Below are positions 1 through 10,877 of a DNA stretch of 64,000 nucleotides, in pieces. The notes under the pieces were generated by a model. It saw only the letters and a program-made list of their open reading frames with translations, did no database searches and had not been told where the DNA came from. The stretch's first letter is position 1; the number at the start of each line of letters is the position of its first letter. The stretch is from Okapia johnstoni (Eukaryota; Chordata; Mammalia; Artiodactyla; Giraffidae): positions 32,487,948 to 32,551,947 of the forward strand of contig CM044326.1 of the NCBI GenBank assembly GCA_024291935.2, in the 5' to 3' direction. Made by a program: the position numbers and the translations under genes.

Positions 1-590
1 GCTGGGAGCTAAGGTGCTGGACACCCTTCCGTCTCCAGGCAGCCCTGTAAGCTTGCCCACTGCCCCCTCCCCTTCGCCCCATCCTGGACCCCAACCACAA
101 CCCCTCCTGTGTTTACTTATGTATCCATCTCCATTGCACTGTGTTTACACACATTCACTCATGGTTGACATTTATAAACAGATTTCAGATCAAAGCCCAG
201 ATTTCTGGCTTTCTGAAAATATTGGAAGCTCCAGCTGCAGGGGCCGTCCTGGAGGCGTCAGCCTGTACCCAGCGATGCCTGGCTCGCCCTCTGAGAGGCC
301 TCAGCCCCGCCCACACCGTCCAGCCCCAGGGCCCTGCAGGCTGTGAGTCTGCAGCCCCAGGGTGAGGCCCCAGTGGAAGCCGATGGGGCAGCCTGCTCTG
401 CCACCCTTGATCAGAGCGAGGCCGGACCCCAGGGCATCCGCTGCAGCCAGGCCCGAGGAGAAATGGGGAGGCACACCAGGTTCACCGGCAGCGGAGGGCC
501 TGGCCTGAGGGGGGACGGGGGAGGCCGGATGCACAGAAGCAGCGGGCTTCAGGGGCCCAGCGTGGGAGAGAAAGGACACTGCCCACAGGC
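1..590. other. unique GC-rich intergenic DNA
   Basis: No gene, RNA or repeat is recognised here. Short open frames exist on both strands but show no domain or exon structure. Confidence 0.6.
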
Positions 591-639
591 GCTCTACGCG
601 GGACCTACTCCAGACAGTCAGGCTTCCTCCTCCCAGTAA

Positions 640-745
640 CCTAACTGTGCCCAGTTTATGAGTGGAAAAACTGAGGCTCGGGGAAGTGCCCCATTTTACC
701 AAGTTCTCTCGGTTAGCAGGTGGTAGAGAGACCCCTGAACACCTC
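640..745 (+). repeat. MIR-like SINE fragment
   Basis: The order 'cagtttatgagtggaaaaactgaggctcgggg' style core (here split across 653-682), then a 'gttagcaggtggtagag' segment, follows the MIR consensus of ancient mammalian SINEs. It is diverged and partial. Confidence 0.45.
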
Positions 746-787
746 CCTTTGACAGCTGATGTTTGACATTCCCACCCCCGGCCCCTC

Positions 788-990
788 TGGAGGGGGGCTC
801 AGTGGTAAAGAATCCGCTTGCCAATGCAGGAGACGCGGGTTTGATCCCTGAGTCAGGAAGATCCCCTGGAGGAGGAAATGGCAACCCACTCCAGTATTCT
901 TGCCTGGAGAATCCTGTGGACAGAGGAGCCTGGCGGGCTACAGTCCAGGGGGGCACAAAGAACCAGACCTGACAGGCGAATGAGCACACA
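788..990 (+). mobile_element. Bov-tA SINE
   Basis: The copy carries the tRNA-like head (AGTGGTAAAGAATCCGC), the B-box-like GGTTTGATCCCTGAGTC, and the conserved body GGCAACCCACTCCAGTATTC. Its tail, which normally reads as a cacgactgag motif, has degenerated. This family is specific to ruminants. Confidence 0.9.
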
Positions 991-994
991 CCAG

Positions 995-1870
995 CCCTTC
1001 TGAGCATGTCTGCCGGGGTCCCCCCAGGCTCACCCAGAGGTGCCCGTTCTGCCAGCCTCCCCTCTCTGCTGTGACACCTGTGGGAGGGATCGGTGGTCTC
1101 CAACAGCCCCTGCTCAGAGCTCTGGGCTCAGCCCGGGGCAGAAGCAGCAGCTCTCGCGGGGGCCAGGGGTCTGTGCTGCCCACAGACCCTGAGGTCTGAC
1201 CGAGCCTCGTGGGCCACTTGGGCCCAGGACTGGCTCTAAAAGGCATTTGTGGTCCCAGGCGGGTCCTGAGAACAGACCCCAAGATCCCTGGGCGCTCGTG
1301 CCCACACCACTCTCGACCTCAGTGACCAGGGCTCCAGGAGGACGCCGGGGAGGCCCCTCCTGCAGCCCACCCGCCTGCTGGCCACCCGCGGAGCCGCCAA
1401 GCAGGGCCACACTTGCCAGTGGGGTTTCATCATGGCCCCGGCGGAATCTCGGCTCCCCGACATGAGCCACCAGGCCAGCCCCAGCAGCTAAGGGGCCAGT
1501 CAGGGTTGGACAAGGGGCTGCCTGCCTCGGCAAGACTGGCTGGAGAGAGCCTCTGCCCGCCACTCAGCTCTTGTGCCAGGAGTCAGCAGGCCTGAGCCTG
1601 CAGGGCCAGGGGGCAGCTGTTCTGGGCGGTGAGATGAGGTGTGAGGAGGGGGCTTCTCAGCTACAGACCCCCCTCCCACATCAGAGGTGGGGAGCATAGT
1701 CACAGAGGCTGTAGTGAACTCAGGGAAGGCAGGAAGGGGAGGAGAAGGACTGAAGGAGAGAAGGGAGAGGTGGGTGGGTGAGTGGATGGATGATGAATGA
1801 TGACTCGTGGATGGACGGTGGACGGATGGATGAGCCGCCTGGCCAAGTGACAGCAAAGGCCGTCAGGCCC
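995..1870. other. unique GC-rich intergenic DNA
   Basis: No coding exon is supported. A short patch at about 1768-1835 is built from GGATGGATG-type tetranucleotides and is probably a small simple repeat. Confidence 0.55.
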
Positions 1871-1876
1871 CTCAGG

Positions 1877-2145
1877 ACACCCGGTCTAACCCACACACAG
1901 AGCAGGGTCCCCTCTGCCCACCGACGGCAGGACACCCAGTATAACCTTCACCCAGAGCAGGGTCCCCTCTGCCCACCGACGGCACGACACCCAGTCTAAC
2001 CTTCACCCAGAGCGGGGTCCCCTCTGCCCACCGACAGCAGGACACCCAGTCTAACCTTCACCCAGAGTGGGGTCCCCTCTGCCCACCGACGGAAGGACAC
2101 CCAGTCTAACCTTCACCCAGAGCGGGGTCCCCTCTGCCCACAGAT
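1877..2145. repeat. 55-bp tandem repeat, about five copies
   Basis: The segment CCCCTCTGCCCA recurs with ends at 1920, 1975, 2030, 2085 and 2140, exactly 55 bp apart. Between them lies a conserved 'taaccttcacccagag' segment. Copies differ by a few substitutions, so this is a small minisatellite that could vary between individuals. Confidence 0.9.
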
Positions 2146-2149
2146 GGGG

Positions 2150-3020
2150 TCTCCCCCTCCCCCAGGCCCTCCCCCAGCCCTCCCCCTTGCCCCCTCCACT
2201 GTTCCGTCCCCCCGCGTTTCTCAGTGCCCTCACCTCCTCACCCGCCCCACGACGCTCCCCTCTGGCCCCCCTCAGCTGCGCCGTGGCCGCAGGTGTCCTC
2301 AGCCCCCCGCAGAGAAGCCCTCGGGTCAGCCCAGCCCTCGGGTCTCCTGGCCCGCGAGGCCACAGATAGCATCACACAGGACCCACTGTGCAGACAGGGA
2401 ACCCGTGCCCTCCCCAGGACCACCGCTTCGTGCTCCCACTCTCACTGCCCCTACCCTGTGACCCCCTCCAGGCCTCGCCCCCCAGCCACTCCCCCGCAGG
2501 CTCCAGACACCTCACACCCTGCTGCCCCCACGCCCCACTCACCGACCCTAAGCCCCAGAGGCCTGGGGAGAGAAGGTGGGCCCCCAGCGCTGGTGGCCGG
2601 CCCCTGCCCTACTGGTCTCCCACAGGAGAGGGTCCCTTCCCACCGCTGAGCCTCGGCCTCCCCAGTGAAATGTGCGAGCAACATCAGTGCCCCCCAGGGT
2701 TGGGACCGGGGCCGTACGAGATGTCTCGGGCCCAGGGCCCCTGCCTGGCAGCTACAGCATCAGCCCCGCGCGAGAAGCACACACCCTCCCCAGATTCACT
2801 CGGCTGTCCGTCACTCCCGGAGCCCCCTGGAGTCAGGGCAGGAGCCCCCGAGGCCAGGACTTTCTCCGCTATCACCTAGCATAGCTGTCCAGAGGGCAGG
2901 CAGAGAGAGCAACCCCCACGAAGCCCACTCCCAGGCACGGGACCCCTGAGCTCAAGGGAGGAAGAGGGGCTGCCCCCCATCACCTTCCGCCCAACGGCGG
3001 GTGGGGGGCAGGTTCCTGCA
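2150..3020. other. unique C-rich intergenic DNA
   Basis: The plus strand is strongly C-rich and gives open frames full of Pro, Ser and Arg in several phases. No exon, RNA or repeat family is recognised. Confidence 0.55.
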
Positions 3021-3029
3021 GCACAAATG

Positions 3030-3190
3030 CCCTGAAACAACTCTCGAGCACATAACTGGTTCTTTTCTGCTTCAGAAACTTTATAAATCATCTAAGTCTG
3101 CTCTTATGTATATTCATTTTGCTTTTACAAAACTCAGATCACCATTTAGTCTGATTATCATTTGAGAGGAGTTTGAGATCTTAACTGCTT
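3030..3190. promoter_or_regulatory. AT-rich island, candidate non-coding element
   Basis: An AT-rich stretch (including TATGTATATTCATTTTGC and 'gattatcatttgag') sits abruptly in GC-rich DNA. It matches no repeat I recognise. Such islands in gene-poor DNA are often conserved enhancers, but conservation cannot be seen from one sequence. Confidence 0.25.
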
Positions 3191-3639
3191 CTCCTCGGGG
3201 TCCCTCCACTGGCAAGGCTGGGGGTGGTGAGGTTGGGGTGGGCGAGCTGGGCACACGCCCCCCCCCAGAAGGCAGGGGTCCCTGCAGGCTGGCCAGATCA
3301 GCCCCCAGCCCCCATGCCCACCCCAAGATGGCCAGGAGGACCCAGCCTCACCAAGCTTTGAAAGGATAGCTGATGTCCCCACGGAAGGCTCGGAGCAAGC
3401 CTGCGGCTCTGAGCTCCCCTCTGGCTGGTCGTCTCGGGCAGAATTCCGTCCAAGGGAGGTGGTTTTCTCACCCATCGGGGGAGGGCATTATCACAGAGCA
3501 GAAAGAACCTAAGTGGGCAGAGAGATGGGCACCAGGGGCCACAGGGAGGGGCACCCTGGGCCCGCTCTCCCCTGGGCCTCGGCACACTCCTTGGGACCGA
3601 CCCTCCAGCCCGCGGGCCAAGCTGCGTCCCGCGGCGGAC

Positions 3640-3850
3640 TGAGTGGAAGATTTCCGTGACATCCAAATTGCCCTGCACACCACGGCGCTTGTGCAAACGC
3701 AGACCTGGGAGAACAGGGCCATTGATTTTCCCCGTCAGGGCTGTCATGTTCCCTTAAAGGCTTTCACTGGGGCTTTTAAGAGCCGCAGCACTTCCACAAA
3801 GGAGCGAATTACCCGCAGACCAGGCTGCGGCAATTCACTCTCCCTTCAGA
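3640..3850. promoter_or_regulatory. candidate non-coding element
   Basis: Non-repetitive, balanced-composition sequence with 'ccttaaaggctttcactggg', 'cttttaagagccgcagc' and 'gcgaattacccgcag' segments. It reads like constrained non-coding DNA, but this is inferred from composition only. Confidence 0.25.
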
Positions 3851-3859
3851 CCCTGGTTG

Positions 3860-6210
3860 GGAGGGCTGGGAGAGTGGGCGGCCGCTCCGAGGAGTCCTGG
3901 GGCTGAAGCTGGAGCTTTGGGAGGAGCTGGGCCCTGCAGGGTCCAGCCCGCCTCGCCGCCCCACCCAGCTGCCCAGCCAGGAGGGGCCCTTGGGAGACGG
4001 ACCCCGTAAGGTGCCCAGAGATGTTCAAAGAAGCTCCCAGGAACCCTGCCGCCCCAACCAGCAGCACCCCTGGGGGGACCATCCACGCGTCCAGCCCCGG
4101 TCACAGCGGGGCCTCTGTCCCCCCTCACCCGTCCCTCCCAGGACGGTGCTGCCCGTCGGCTCCTCGAGGGCCTCCCGCTCTCCACCCTCAGCTCTGCGTC
4201 CCAGAGCGACTGCAGGCGCCAGAGCAGCCCCCTCCCAGGTCCTCTGGGCTCCCCGAATCCCCCACCACTGTTCCCCAGTGGGGCCCACCCAGCAGCTCGC
4301 AGCCTCCAGGCTCAGGGTCTCCCCAACCCCGAGGCTGCTCACAGTTGTGCCTGGTCCACCTGGGTGACCCAGCTGAGGACTGGGCACCGGGGCCCAGGGG
4401 AGGGACTGGGGACTCTCCGCACAGGAGCACACAGCCCAGGACCCAGACCCAGCTCTGCTCAGAGGAGAGGGTGGCCACACCGAGGACCCCTTGAGGGTCC
4501 CTCCAGCGATCTTGAGGCTCTGCTGGGCTGCTCACTCTTGGGGCCACAGCTCGTCCAAATTCCTGCTCAGCAGGGTCCCGGAGAGGAATGGACCCCTAAA
4601 GGCCTGGCGTCTCCTGGGTCACACATACACACTCACGCACAGCAGCGGCACGGCGGAGTGCCAGCCTCCTGATTCTGGCCGGGCCGGCCCTCTGAGGCCC
4701 CCAGGCCCTGGTGACACCCCGCATACTGCAGACTGCCAGGCACGCCTCCCCTGGGCGGTTCCCCGTGTCCCTGGAGCTCCCCAAAGGTGGGTCCCCTGGA
4801 GGAGGGGACCGTACTCTGCATTCCCCCCACGTGCCATCACGTCTGCTTCCTGTGCCGGCCCCAGCGGCCTCTGAGCCGGCTCAGCACTGTGACCAGGGCT
4901 GTCTCTGCCTTAGGACACAGTCCCGGCCCTGGTCAAGGTCCCAGCAGCAGCCCAGGCCAGCAGCCAGCCTGGGAGAGGCGCGTAGGCAGGGACGCGCCCT
5001 CTCTGTGTCCCTGCCCCCTGGGGCCCGGGGACCAGCCGAGCCATCCTGCTGGCGTGGTGACACCGTGAGCCGATGCATTCAACGATCCTCTCTGGTCCTG
5101 TGTGGGCTCCCTGCTGAGGCCTCCACAGCCTGGGGATCTGCTCATAGCCCACCCCTCCCAGTGGGACCAGGGCCTCTTGCCCTTGACAGCAAGGCCAACT
5201 TGGAGGGACGGGGGCCCGATGCCCTGCATGTCCTGCTGCTCCCATGACCTGTGCCCTGGGAGGCACTGGGGCCCCAGCCAGGAGCCCGAGCCCCACTCAC
5301 TGACCCCACAGCCTTCGTTTCCCCCCACAGTAGGCTTTTCCTTTCATCTCTCTGTCCAAGGTCAGCACCCACCACGTGGCTGGTCAGATGCCAAGCGCCC
5401 GGGGTGATCACACTGCTGGGCAGGGTAACACGCCCAGGCCAGACCTGGGGCAAGGGCTCGGGCCACACTCCCGCCATTCATCGTGAGCCCGTCGGCTCAG
5501 GCGTGGGAGGGAGGGGGGTGATTACCTGGCCTGACCCCCACCCCAGCCTCTGTGAAGACCCACGTCCAGACCAAGGGGCTTAAACCTGATGGCCCGGTCA
5601 CCTCCTCCGGGAGCGGAGGTGACAGGGACACTGCAGCAGCTGCTGGGGACAGAGCCCAGCCAGGCCAGGAAGGGCAGAGGCTTGGGGTGCACATCCCCCA
5701 TCCTTCTGGCCACTGCCCACCAAAGGGAGGGCGAGTGTGGACAGCGGGGAAGTAGCTGAGCCTGGTGCTGGTCAGAGCCCTCTTCTGCCTGCAGCGGGCA
5801 AGCCTGTGTGCGCCAGGGACCCCTGTGTGTCCCCATGCCCCCGTCTCCCACTCCCTCCGGCCCCTCAGGTCAGGAGGCAGACAGCTGACCGGCCCAGGTG
5901 TGGGGCAGGGATGACATTTCCTGTGGCCTCCGCTGCCCCAGGCCCTGGCAGCCATCCTGGGTTGGAGGCCCGGGGCATTGGACCCCAGCCTCCCCACCTG
6001 GCGGTGTGCTTACCTCCCGCTTGGGGTGAGGGCCACCGGTCACCCGCTCCCTCCCAGCACCAAGCGCCTGCCCCACCGCCTTGGTCAGCAGACCTCCAGC
6101 CCCCGCAGCATCTGCAGGACCCTTTCCCAACCCTCCCTTGGGCGTGCTGGGCCCCTCTGCCACCTGCCAGGCCCACGGGAGGGCAGGAGGGACAGGCTGC
6201 CACGAGGAGC
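3860..6210. other. unique GC-rich intergenic DNA
   Basis: No exon, RNA gene or repeat is recognised. Open frames of 100-180 codons overlap on both strands and in several phases, as expected from high GC and few stop codons. Confidence 0.55.
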
Positions 6211-6214
6211 GGCC

Positions 6215-6390
6215 TCGGTGTATTTTGGGGCTGGCCAGGAATTTGGGGTCGGGGACAAAGACTAATTATGGCTCAAGGGTGAAAACATGAGCCAGGCAGC
6301 TGTGCTCCAGGGAAGGAATGCTGTCCTGGGAGACACATTTTCCGATTCCTGGGCTGCCAGGAATGCATTCCTGGGCGTTTCTGAGGCTCA
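6215..6390. promoter_or_regulatory. candidate enhancer with TEAD-type palindrome
   Basis: The 18-bp perfect palindrome CCAGGAATGCATTCCTGG lies at 6357-6374 and holds two facing GGAATG/CATTCC half-sites, the known TEAD (MCAT) core. A further GGAATG is at 6315-6320, and ATTCCTGG at 6345-6352 forms an 8-bp inverted pair with CCAGGAAT at 6357-6364. An ACTAATTATGG homeodomain-like motif is near 6262. Function is inferred. Confidence 0.35.
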
Positions 6391-6574
6391 GGCTCCCCAT
6401 AAACCCAGGATTCCACAGAGCATGACAGTTGGCCTGATCTCTGCCAGCCCGGTGGCAGGGCTGGTCCCTGCAGCTGCTGACAACCCACACGCTCGCATCT
6501 GCTTTGCCCACAGGGAGCCTTTGGTCCCCTGATGTCCCCTGAGCAGCAAGTGGCCAGACCAAGGAGGGGGCTTG

Positions 6575-6690
6575 ACTTATCTCTGCAGGCTGAGGAAAGC
6601 AGGGGACGGTCCCTTTGGCGGCTGAAGGGACAGAGGCTCAGAGAGGCTAGAGGCTCTGCCAAGGCCAGGCCCTGTGGCCACCAACATCTG
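6575..6690 (+). repeat. MIR-like SINE fragment
   Basis: The segment 'gggacagaggctcagagaggctagagg' resembles the MIR core. It is short and diverged. Confidence 0.35.
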
Positions 6691-6699
6691 TGTCCTGGC

Positions 6700-7400
6700 C
6701 TCGCCCTGCCCCGTGAAAAGGTGCCCCTCTCTGCGCACAGCGCAGGCCCTGGGCCGGGAGGAAAGTCCCCACAGTGTCCACAGCGGCCTCCTGCGGGGTG
6801 CTTGTCAACCTCCTTCTGCATTTTCCGCTTTCTCCCACCATGACCAAATATTATCCTGAAAACAGAAAAGAGAGGGTGTCTGCTTCCAATAAGAACAGGC
6901 TAGGTGAGCGGGACCAGCCCTGACAACAACGGCTGGGTGCGAGTGGTTCTAGTTTAAAGCAGAAAAGAACAAATCAGACCCTGAGGAATGCATCCCCAGC
7001 CCCAAACTCAGAGGAGGCAAGAGGCCTGCAAGGTAAGCCCCCAAGGACGTCAGATCTGCTTTTGCTTAAAAGGCCGCTGACCCCTGGAGGCAGCCGGAGC
7101 AGGCCCCCTGGTTGCCAGGATCTGACTTTGGGCACTGGGCCTGCTGGCGGCTTGAAATCGGCCACAGTGGGAGTATTCACACCCTGAGGGTCAGCAGATG
7201 CTGCACATCAGGGCTTGCGTTTCTGGAGAGCCAGCTGGTAAAGAGGCACCAGCGCAGAAGACCCCAGAGCTGCTAGGAGGCAGCCTCTGACAACACCCCC
7301 ACCCTTTCAGCTTGAAGGCCTGGCTCTGGGCAAGGGGCCCTGAGGCACGTCAGCCCCGCCTGGGCTCACACTTGGTGATAAGGTCCCCACCCAGCAAACA
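6700..7400. other. unique intergenic DNA
   Basis: No gene or clear repeat is visible. It runs up to the left edge of the BovB insertion. Confidence 0.5.
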
Positions 7401-7404
7401 TCAG

Positions 7405-9490
7405 GGTTTGATTTTGCCTGTGACTTAGATCAAATCCCTTATGAGTATACAGTAGAAGTGACAAATAGATTTAAGGGACTAGATCTGATAGACAGAGTGC
7501 CTGATGAACTATGGACAGAGGTTCGTGACATTGTACAGGAGACAGGGATCAAGAAAATCCCCATGGAAAAGAAATGCAAAAAAGCAAAATGGCTGTCTGA
7601 GGAGGCCTTACAGATAGCTGGGAAGAGAAGAGAAGTGAAAAGCAAAGGAGAAAAGGAAAGATATTCCCATCTGAATGCAGAGTTTCAAAGAATAGCAAGG
7701 AGAGATAAGAAAGACTTCCTCAGCGATCAGTGCAAAGAAATAGAGGAAAACAACAGAATGGGAAAGACTAGAGATCTCTTCAAGAAAATTAGAGCTACCA
7801 AGGGAACATTTCATCCAAAGATAGGCTCGATAAAGGACAGAAATGGTATGGACCTAACAGAAGCAGAAGATATTAAGAAGAGGTGGCAAGAATACACAGA
7901 AGAACTGTACGAAAAAGATCTTCACGACCCAGATAATCACGATGGTGTGGTCACTCACCTAGAGCCAGACATCCTGGAATGTGAAGTCAAGTGGGCCTTA
8001 GAAAGCACCACTATGAACAAAGCTAGTGGAGGTGATGGAATTCCAGTTGAGCTATTTCAAATCCTGAAAGATGATGCTGTGAAAGTGCTGCACTCAATCT
8101 GCCAGCAAATTTGGAAAACTCAGCAGTGGCCACAGGACTGGAAAAGGTCAGTTTTCATTCCAATCCCAAAGAAAGGCAATGCCAAAGAATGCTCAAACTA
8201 CCGCACAATTGCACTCATCTCACACGCTAGTAAAGTAATGCTCAAAATTCTCCAAACCAGGCTTCAGCAATACGTGAACCGTGAACTTCCAGATGTTCAA
8301 GCTGGTTTCAGAAAAGGCAGAGGAACCAGAGAGCAAATTGCCAACATCCACTGGATCATCAAAAAAGCAAGAGAGTTCCAGAAAAACATCTATTTCTGCT
8401 TTATTGACTATGCCAAAGCCTTTGACTGTGTGGATCACAATAAACTGGAAAATTCTGAAAGAGATGGGAATACCAGACCATCTGACCTGTCTCTTGAGAA
8501 ACCTATATGCAGGTCAGGAAGCAACAGTTAGAACTGGACATGGAACAACAGACTGGTTCCAAATAGGAAAAGGAGTACGTCAAGGCTGTATATTGTCACT
8601 CTGCTTATTTAACTTATATGCAGAGTACATCATGAGAAACACTGGGCTGGAAGAAACACAAGCTGGAATCAAGATTGCCAGGAGAAATATCAATAACCTC
8701 AGATATGCGGATGACACCACCCTTATGGCAGAAAGTGAAGAAGAACTAAAGAGCCTCTTGATGAAAGTGAAAGAGGAGAGTGAAAAAAGTTTGGCTTAAA
8801 GCTCAATGTTCAGAAAACTAAGATCATGGCATCTGGTCCCATCACTTCATGGGAAATAGATGGGGAAACAGTGGAAACAGTTTCAGACTTTATTTTTATG
8901 GGCTCCAAAATCACTGCTGATGGTGATTGCAGCCATGAAATTAAAAGATGCTTACTCCTTGGAAGGAAGGTTATGGCCAACCTAGATAGCATATTGAAAA
9001 GCAGAGACATTACTTTGCCAACAAAAGTCCGTCTAGTCAAGGCTATGGTTTTTCCAGTGGTCATGTATGGATGTGAGAGTTGGACGGTGAAGAAAGCTGA
9101 GCACCGAAGAATTGATGCTTTTGAACTGTGGTGTTGGAGAAGACTCTTGACAGTCCCTTGGACTGCAAGGAGATCCAATCAATCCATTCTAAAAGAGATC
9201 AATCCTGGTGTTCATTGGAAGGACTGATGTTGAAGCTGAAACTCCAATACTTTGGCCACCTGATGTGAAGAGTTGACTCACTGGAAAAGACCCTAATGCT
9301 GGGTAGGATTGGGGGCAGGAGGAGAAGGGGACGGCAGAGGATGAGATGGTTGGATGGCATCACCGACTCGATGGACATGGGTTTGGGTAAACTCCGGGAG
9401 TTGGTGATGGACAGGGAGGCCTGGCGTGCTGCGATTCATGGGGTCGCAAAGAGTCGGACACGACTGAGTGACTGAACTGAAGTGAACTGA
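7405..9490 (+). mobile_element. BovB (RTE-clade) LINE, 5'-truncated, with decayed ORF
   Basis: This is a non-LTR retrotransposon copy about 2.1 kb long; intact BovB is roughly 3.2 kb. The apurinic-endonuclease half of the protein is missing. The reverse transcriptase is present: finger/palm motifs with FIPIPKKGN (near 8156), AGFRKGRG (near 8300), the FIDYAKAFD motif A (near 8403) and the catalytic YADD in LRYADDTTLM (near 8705). The C-terminal Cys-containing end (CWRRLLTVPW) follows near 9131. The element ends in the family's tail 'gactgagtgactgaactga'. The frame is broken near 8446 by an apparent loss of two bases and again near 8790, where an extended A/T run shifts the frame, so the copy is dead. 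BovB is widespread in ruminants and known for horizontal transfer. Confidence 0.95.
7458..9227 (+). pseudogene. broken BovB reverse-transcriptase ORF
   Basis: Three consecutive open segments in different frames carry the reverse transcriptase of the BovB element: 7458-8450, about 8440-8799 and about 8795-9227. The first holds the linker region and the RT palm up to motif A (FIDYAKAFD). The second holds the GVRQGC motif and the YADD box. The third carries the thumb and C-terminal region with CESWTVKKAEHRR. The frame shifts near 8446 and 8790 prevent a functional protein. The absence of the endonuclease domain shows that the insertion was already truncated at its 5' end. Confidence 0.9.
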
Positions 9491-10475
9491 GAATAGTTAC
9501 AGGCGGAGAACCCTGCCTGGCACCTGGGAAAAGCCAAAACCATGTCTAAAGCCAGAATCTTCCCTCCTAGGGTGCAGATGACTCCAGCGGGGACTTTTCC
9601 AAAAGCAGTCTCTAGCACACGAGGGCAGCCCCCACACACCGTAAATAAAACCCCATGGTCTGGAGCCCGCAAAGACTCAGACAACAGAAACGCAAGCACA
9701 GAGAGTCTGGGTTCTGAGTTACGAGCACGAAATATGGAAGAAGGATCCTCTGAAGGATAAAAGCCAAATCCTGCCGAGACTGAAAACGAAAGCACACATC
9801 GGAGCAGATTCAGAAAAGAACGGAAGAAAAACGTGTGCCCCTGAAAGATCCCCAGAAGCGAGCCAGGTGGACGGGTTCAACGGCAGATTTTACCCGGCGG
9901 AGGAGAGGCCGTGCACCCGCAGATGCTGCTCAGAACGCAGCACGGCGACGCCAACCAAGCAGAAACGTGATGTGAAAGCATCAGATGAGGCTGGCTGCCT
10001 AGCGGTATTCCTAACAAGGTTACACAAGGCTTCGGTAAAGAAGGCTAAACGCCGTACGACAGGAAGCCGCAAGACACAACGCAGCGACGATGCCGCTTCT
10101 CCCCAAAGCGTTTTGGTTCCATGAGATTCCAAACAAAACTGCAACAGGGCTTGTTTCCATGGCCCTGGGGAGGTTGACAAGCTGACTCTAACAGGTCCAT
10201 GGGATTACAAAGTGCCTGGACCAGCCCAGAGGCCCTGGAGGAGGAGGAGGAGAGCAGTGGGGAGCCTGCCCTAAGCAACGTGATGCCAGGACAGGGGGGC
10301 AGACAGCACGGCGCAGAGACCCCACATACGGACCTGGGAGTTGATGAGCACCTGACTAGTACCGAGGTTGGGCCCCAGAGCGTGGATGAACAGACTGTCT
10401 TTGCAATAACAGAGGGAAAATGAATTTGGAGCTCTCCCCACACTATGCACAAAATCATAAGTAAATGCACAGACC

Positions 10476-10612
10476 CGGGGGACCTCCCTGGAGGTCTAGT
10501 GGCTGGGACCCCACACTCCCACCACAGGGGCAGGGGTGAGATTCCTGGCCAAGGAACTAAGATCCCACATGCTGTGGCACAGCCAAAGAAAAGATAAATA
10601 AACACACATAAA
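10476..10612 (+). mobile_element. tRNA-derived cetartiodactyl SINE (CHR type)
   Basis: The head 'ggacctccctggaggtctag', the core 'ggaactaagatcccacatgc' and the A-rich tail 'aaagataaataaac' match the CHR-type SINE shared by ruminants and whales. The central B-box region is diverged. Confidence 0.75.
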
Positions 10613-10666
10613 AATAAATACAATTCATCCATTAAAAAACTATATTAAAAAAATGTACAGACCCAA

Positions 10667-10877
10667 ATGTGTATTAGTCACTCCGTTGCGCCCAACTCTT
10701 TGCAAAACCATGGACCGTAGTCCGCCAGGCTCCTCTGTCCATGGGATTCTCCAGGCAAGAAGACTGGAGTGGGTTGCCATTTTCTTCCCCAGGGGATCTT
10801 CCCAACCCAGGGATCAAACCCAGGTCTCCTGCATTGCAGGTGGATTCTTTACCGTCTGAGCCACCAGGAAAGCCCAA
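10667..10877 (-). mobile_element. Bov-tA SINE, reverse orientation
   Basis: Reverse-oriented copy: 'actccgttgcgcccaactc' (tail) at the left, CAGGCTCCTCTGTCCATGGG, then GGGATCTTCCCAACCCAGGG and the tRNA-like head at 'ctgagccaccaggaaagcc'. Confidence 0.9.
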
